Part shown: positions 7,172-7,476 of the stretch, piece after piece
Position numbering within the stretch: the stretch's first letter is position 1
Layout: each line of letters begins with the position of its first letter
Notes under the pieces: generated by a model
Database searches by the model: none
Seen by the model: only the letters and a program-made list of their open reading frames with translations
Told to the model about the DNA's origin: nothing
Program-made: the position numbers and the translations under genes
NCBI GenBank assembly: GCA_002348345.1
Contig: DEAY01000202.1
Location: 13,273-20,748, forward strand
DNA from: Verrucomicrobia bacterium UBA2970
Lineage (GTDB): Bacteria; Verrucomicrobiota; Verrucomicrobiia; Limisphaerales; AAA164-E04
DNA: 7,476 nucleotides
Reading direction: 5' to 3'

Positions 7172-7476
7172 ATGAAAATAAGACGAACTGTATGCTTCTT
7201 ATCACTGGCCATGATTGGTGCCTCGTTCACCCCGGCCCTATCGACTCAAGCCGCCATCACCGATGGTTTGGTGGCCCACTACGACTTCGAGAGCAACAAT
7301 GCAGGGAATGATGCCAGTGGAAACCGCAATCACTTGACCCTTCGTGGCAGCGCTGAGTCGACCAATGGCATCAAAGGAAAGGGACTGGCTTTGGATGGGT
7401 TCTCAACCCTCGAGCCCGACGATTCCGGCTCGACGTCGACGTCGAGCGATTTCACTTGGTCCATCTGGTTTCAAAC
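7172..7476 (+). CDS. Secreted LamG-domain protein, N-terminal part, cut by window edge
   Basis: The first 101 residues of an exported protein are visible. A basic start MKIRR and a hydrophobic core up to about residue 27 (ending STQA) form a type I signal peptide. The following ITDGLVAHYDFE, DASGNRNHLTLRG and IKGKGLALDG are the classic opening strands of a LamG/concanavalin A-like domain (Pfam LamG_3 type), leading to FTWSIWFQ at the edge. The domain usually binds glycans or mediates surface contacts, often as one part of a larger protein, so other modules may follow. It starts 15 bases after the pseudopilin stop codon without an obvious ribosome binding site, suggesting a two-gene operon. 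No catalytic domain can be judged from this fragment. Confidence 0.85.
   Translation, partial: MKIRRTVCFLSLAMIGASFTPALSTQAAITDGLVAHYDFESNNAGNDASGNRNHLTLRGSAESTNGIKGKGLALDGFSTLEPDDSGSTSTSSDFTWSIWFQ
7428..7447. repeat. Twenty-base perfect palindrome inside the LamG gene
   Basis: The sequence reads identically on both strands over 20 bases and is built from repeats of TCGACG. It encodes the Gly-Ser-Thr-Ser-Thr-Ser-Ser stretch of the LamG protein. It is most simply explained by alternating TCG and ACG codons for Ser and Thr, but such a palindrome could form a hairpin in the mRNA. Confidence 0.85.

Overview
The window looks like chromosomal DNA from a Verrucomicrobiota or closely related PVC-group bacterium. 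Three things point there. A very large secreted protein joins ThuA-like, DUF1080 (3-keto-disaccharide hydrolase), LamG, cytochrome c and beta-propeller modules. Next to it is a Tat-exported Gfo/Idh/MocA oxidoreductase. Opposite lies a GFTLIELL pseudopilin of the type that these bacteria carry in many copies. The assignment rests on protein style, not on a marker gene.

Layout. Positions 1-842 (minus strand) hold the N-terminal part of a Gfo/Idh/MocA oxidoreductase that runs off the left edge. Upstream of it, 30 bases away and on the same strand, 873-6041 encodes a 1722-residue multidomain exported protein. The two probably form one operon read right to left. Positions 6042-6232 are a short, AT-richer divergent intergenic region. 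To its right, 6233-7156 (plus strand) encodes a type II-secretion/type IV-pilus-like pseudopilin. After 15 bases, 7172-7476 begins a secreted LamG-fold protein that is cut by the right edge.

How the genes may work together. The minus-strand pair suggests periplasmic oxidation and cleavage of glycosides through 3-keto intermediates. DUF1080 and ThuA families are linked to 3-keto-sugar chemistry, Gfo/Idh/MocA enzymes can carry out C3 oxidation, and the built-in cytochrome c could pass electrons onward. The LamG and propeller modules would bind glycan or present substrate. This is inference from domain families; no substrate can be read from the sequence. The plus-strand pair (pseudopilin and LamG protein) is probably an envelope or extracellular module that shares the divergent control region.

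The most unusual structure is inside the 1722-residue protein. A tandem pair of LamG domains sits within the DUF1080 fold, between its last loop and its final strands, and is bracketed on both sides by runs of Glu/Asp. No RNA gene, CRISPR array, insertion sequence or clear terminator was seen.
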